A stretch of DNA of 8,495 nucleotides from CAYZJD01 sp964478455 (GTDB taxonomy: Bacteria; Acidobacteriota; Terriglobia; Bryobacterales; Bryobacteraceae), in NCBI GenBank assembly GCA_964478455.1, contig CAYZJD010000194.1, forward strand, positions 1 through 8,495, written 5' to 3'. The notes beneath the pieces were generated by a model. That model was not told where the DNA came from and searched no databases. It was given only the letters and a program-made list of their open reading frames with translations. Within the stretch, counting starts at the first letter, position 1. Each line of letters begins with the position of its first letter. A program made the position numbers and the translations under genes. This document shows, one piece after another, positions 7,872 to 8,495 of the stretch.

Positions 7872-8344
7872 TCTCTCGCTCGCTCCGGGGCGTGGCGCCC
7901 GGTGCTGTTCCTTTCCAGGTCGGCGACCTTCATCAGCCGGCGCGCGTGCCGCCCTCCCTCGAATTCCGTGGTCAGGAAGACATCGACCAGCGACAGGGCG
8001 TCCGGCTCGGAGACGAAATTAGCGCCCAGAGTTAGAACATTGGCGTCGTTGTGGCCGCGAACCAGGCGCACTTCCTCCGGGTTGGTGCCGAGCGCGGCCC
8101 GAATGCCCGCGATCTTGTTGGCCGTAATCGACATGCCGATGCCGGTGGAGCAGACCAGGATGCCACGGTCCGCCTCTCCGCTCGCGACCGCGCGCGCCAC
8201 CGGCACGGCGTAGTCCGGATAATCGGTCGATGCCGGACCGTACGTGCCGAAATCCTGCACCGCGTGTCCATCGCGGGCGAGTTTTTCCCGCAGCTTCTCT
8301 TTCAACACGAAACCCGCGTGGTCCGCGCCAATGGCAATTTTCAT
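7868..8344 (-). CDS. rpiB: Ribose-5-phosphate isomerase B
   Basis: This 158-residue cytoplasmic enzyme interconverts ribose 5-phosphate and ribulose 5-phosphate in the pentose phosphate pathway. It belongs to the RpiB/LacAB family, with '[14 protein letters not shown]' at the N-terminus (D8, H9), the catalytic '[17 protein letters not shown]' loop (C65, T67, G68) and '[12 protein letters not shown]' (H98, N99, D100). The commoner loop is C-G-T-G; here it is C-S-T-G. The C-terminus '[17 protein letters not shown]' is typical, followed by a short charged tail. Allose-6-phosphate isomerase activity is known in some family members. It is the first gene of a four-gene leftward operon, and overlaps glyA by 4 bases. 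No Shine-Dalgarno sequence is seen between the proposed promoter and the ATG. Confidence 0.95.
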   Translation of the reverse strand: MKIAIGADHAGFVLKEKLREKLARDGHAVQDFGTYGPASTDYPDYAVPVARAVASGEADRGILVCSTGIGMSITANKIAGIRAALGTNPEEVRLVRGHNDANVLTLGANFVSEPDALSLVDVFLTTEFEGGRHARRLMKVADLERNSTGRHAPERARE

Positions 8345-8360
8345 CTGGGAAGGATCTTCA

Positions 8361-8369
8361 ATTCTAGCA
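8361..8369 (-). promoter_or_regulatory. Extended -10 promoter element of the rpiB-glyA-GT-DUF1080 operon
   Basis: On the minus strand TGCTAGAAT matches the extended -10 pattern TGnTAnAAT. Transcription would start about 7 bases downstream, giving a very short leader of roughly 10 bases before the rpiB ATG. A TTGTCA that could serve as -35 is present but with a spacer of 21 bases, too long for standard sigma-70. The extended -10 may therefore compensate. A perfect 10-bp palindrome (8368-8377) overlaps the TG. Confidence 0.5.
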
Positions 8370-8395
8370 CGCGCGTGGTTTGAGGTCTGACAAAC

Positions 8396-8422
8396 CGCAG
8401 AGGCGCAGAGAACGCAGAGAAG
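8396..8422. repeat. Three degenerate tandem CGCAGAG units
   Basis: CGCAGAGG (8396-8403), CGCAGAGAA (8404-8412) and CGCAGAGAAG (8413-8422) follow one another directly. Similar CGCAGAG/CACAGAG-type tandem stretches recur in intergenic DNA of many bacterial genomes, as far as I recall. Here it lies upstream of the rpiB promoter, outside any gene. Confidence 0.6.
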
Positions 8423-8430
8423 CGCTCCCT

Positions 8431-8452
8431 GACGATCTCTGGACGATCTCTG
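8431..8452. repeat. Perfect 11-bp tandem duplication
   Basis: GACGATCTCTG occurs twice back to back (8431-8441 and 8442-8452) with no mismatch and no spacer. It sits in the intergenic region beside the CGCAGAG units. It is probably a slippage or duplication event; no function is evident. Confidence 0.75.
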
Positions 8453-8466
8453 TTGTGCCGTCGCGG

Positions 8467-8490
8467 TTGACTTCTCCGCGGGTGTATACT
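8467..8490 (+). promoter_or_regulatory. Possible rightward promoter at the window edge
   Basis: TTGACT (8467-8472) and TATACT (8485-8490) resemble -35 and -10 hexamers pointing off the right end. The spacer is only 12 bases, well short of the 16-18 needed. Either only one hexamer is real or neither is. The gene it would serve is outside the window. Confidence 0.2.
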
Positions 8491-8495
8491 CGCGG

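Overview
The window is high-GC bacterial DNA in which nearly every base is coding. The gene content is a secreted DUF1080 (3-keto-disaccharide hydrolase type) protein, an rpiB-glyA pair and a MacB/Dev-type exporter with two separate permeases. This would suit an Acidobacteriota-like soil bacterium, but that placement is inference from gene content and style. No rRNA or phylogenetic marker is present to settle it.

Layout. Bases 1-86 hold the first 28 codons of a leftward gene that reads like tadA, the tRNA adenosine deaminase. A short divergent intergenic region (87-170) separates it from a rightward four-gene operon (171-4599): two FtsX/MacB-type permeases, an HlyD/MacA-type periplasmic adaptor and a LolD/MacB-type ATPase. 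Genes within the operon are 6-9 bases apart, or overlap when the upstream GTG of the ATPase is counted. Together they should form an ABC efflux or export machine spanning the inner membrane and periplasm. The adaptor carries an R-x3-L-x6-S tip motif, so an outer-membrane TolC-like channel is expected, but none is encoded here.

Between the ATPase stop and the next, convergent gene lie 90 bases. They contain a 26-codon frame that resembles the extreme C-terminus of a DUF4440/SnoaL-like protein, probably a gene remnant. They also contain a compact UUCG-loop hairpin placed just after the last gene of the leftward operon.

The leftward operon (8344 down to 4690) is rpiB, glyA, a GT4 glycosyltransferase and a secreted DUF1080 protein. 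The junctions are a 4-base overlap, direct abutment and a 4-base overlap, so the four genes are almost certainly co-transcribed and translationally coupled. A good extended -10 (TGCTAGAAT on the minus strand) lies just upstream of rpiB. The last 100 bases are non-coding, with short tandem repeats and a possible promoter facing off the right end.

I see no CRISPR array, tRNA, rRNA, insertion sequence or toxin-antitoxin pair. The window looks mostly ordinary; the points worth a second look are the DUF4440-like remnant, the mixed housekeeping/glycan operon, and the repeats and promoter-associated palindrome near the right end.
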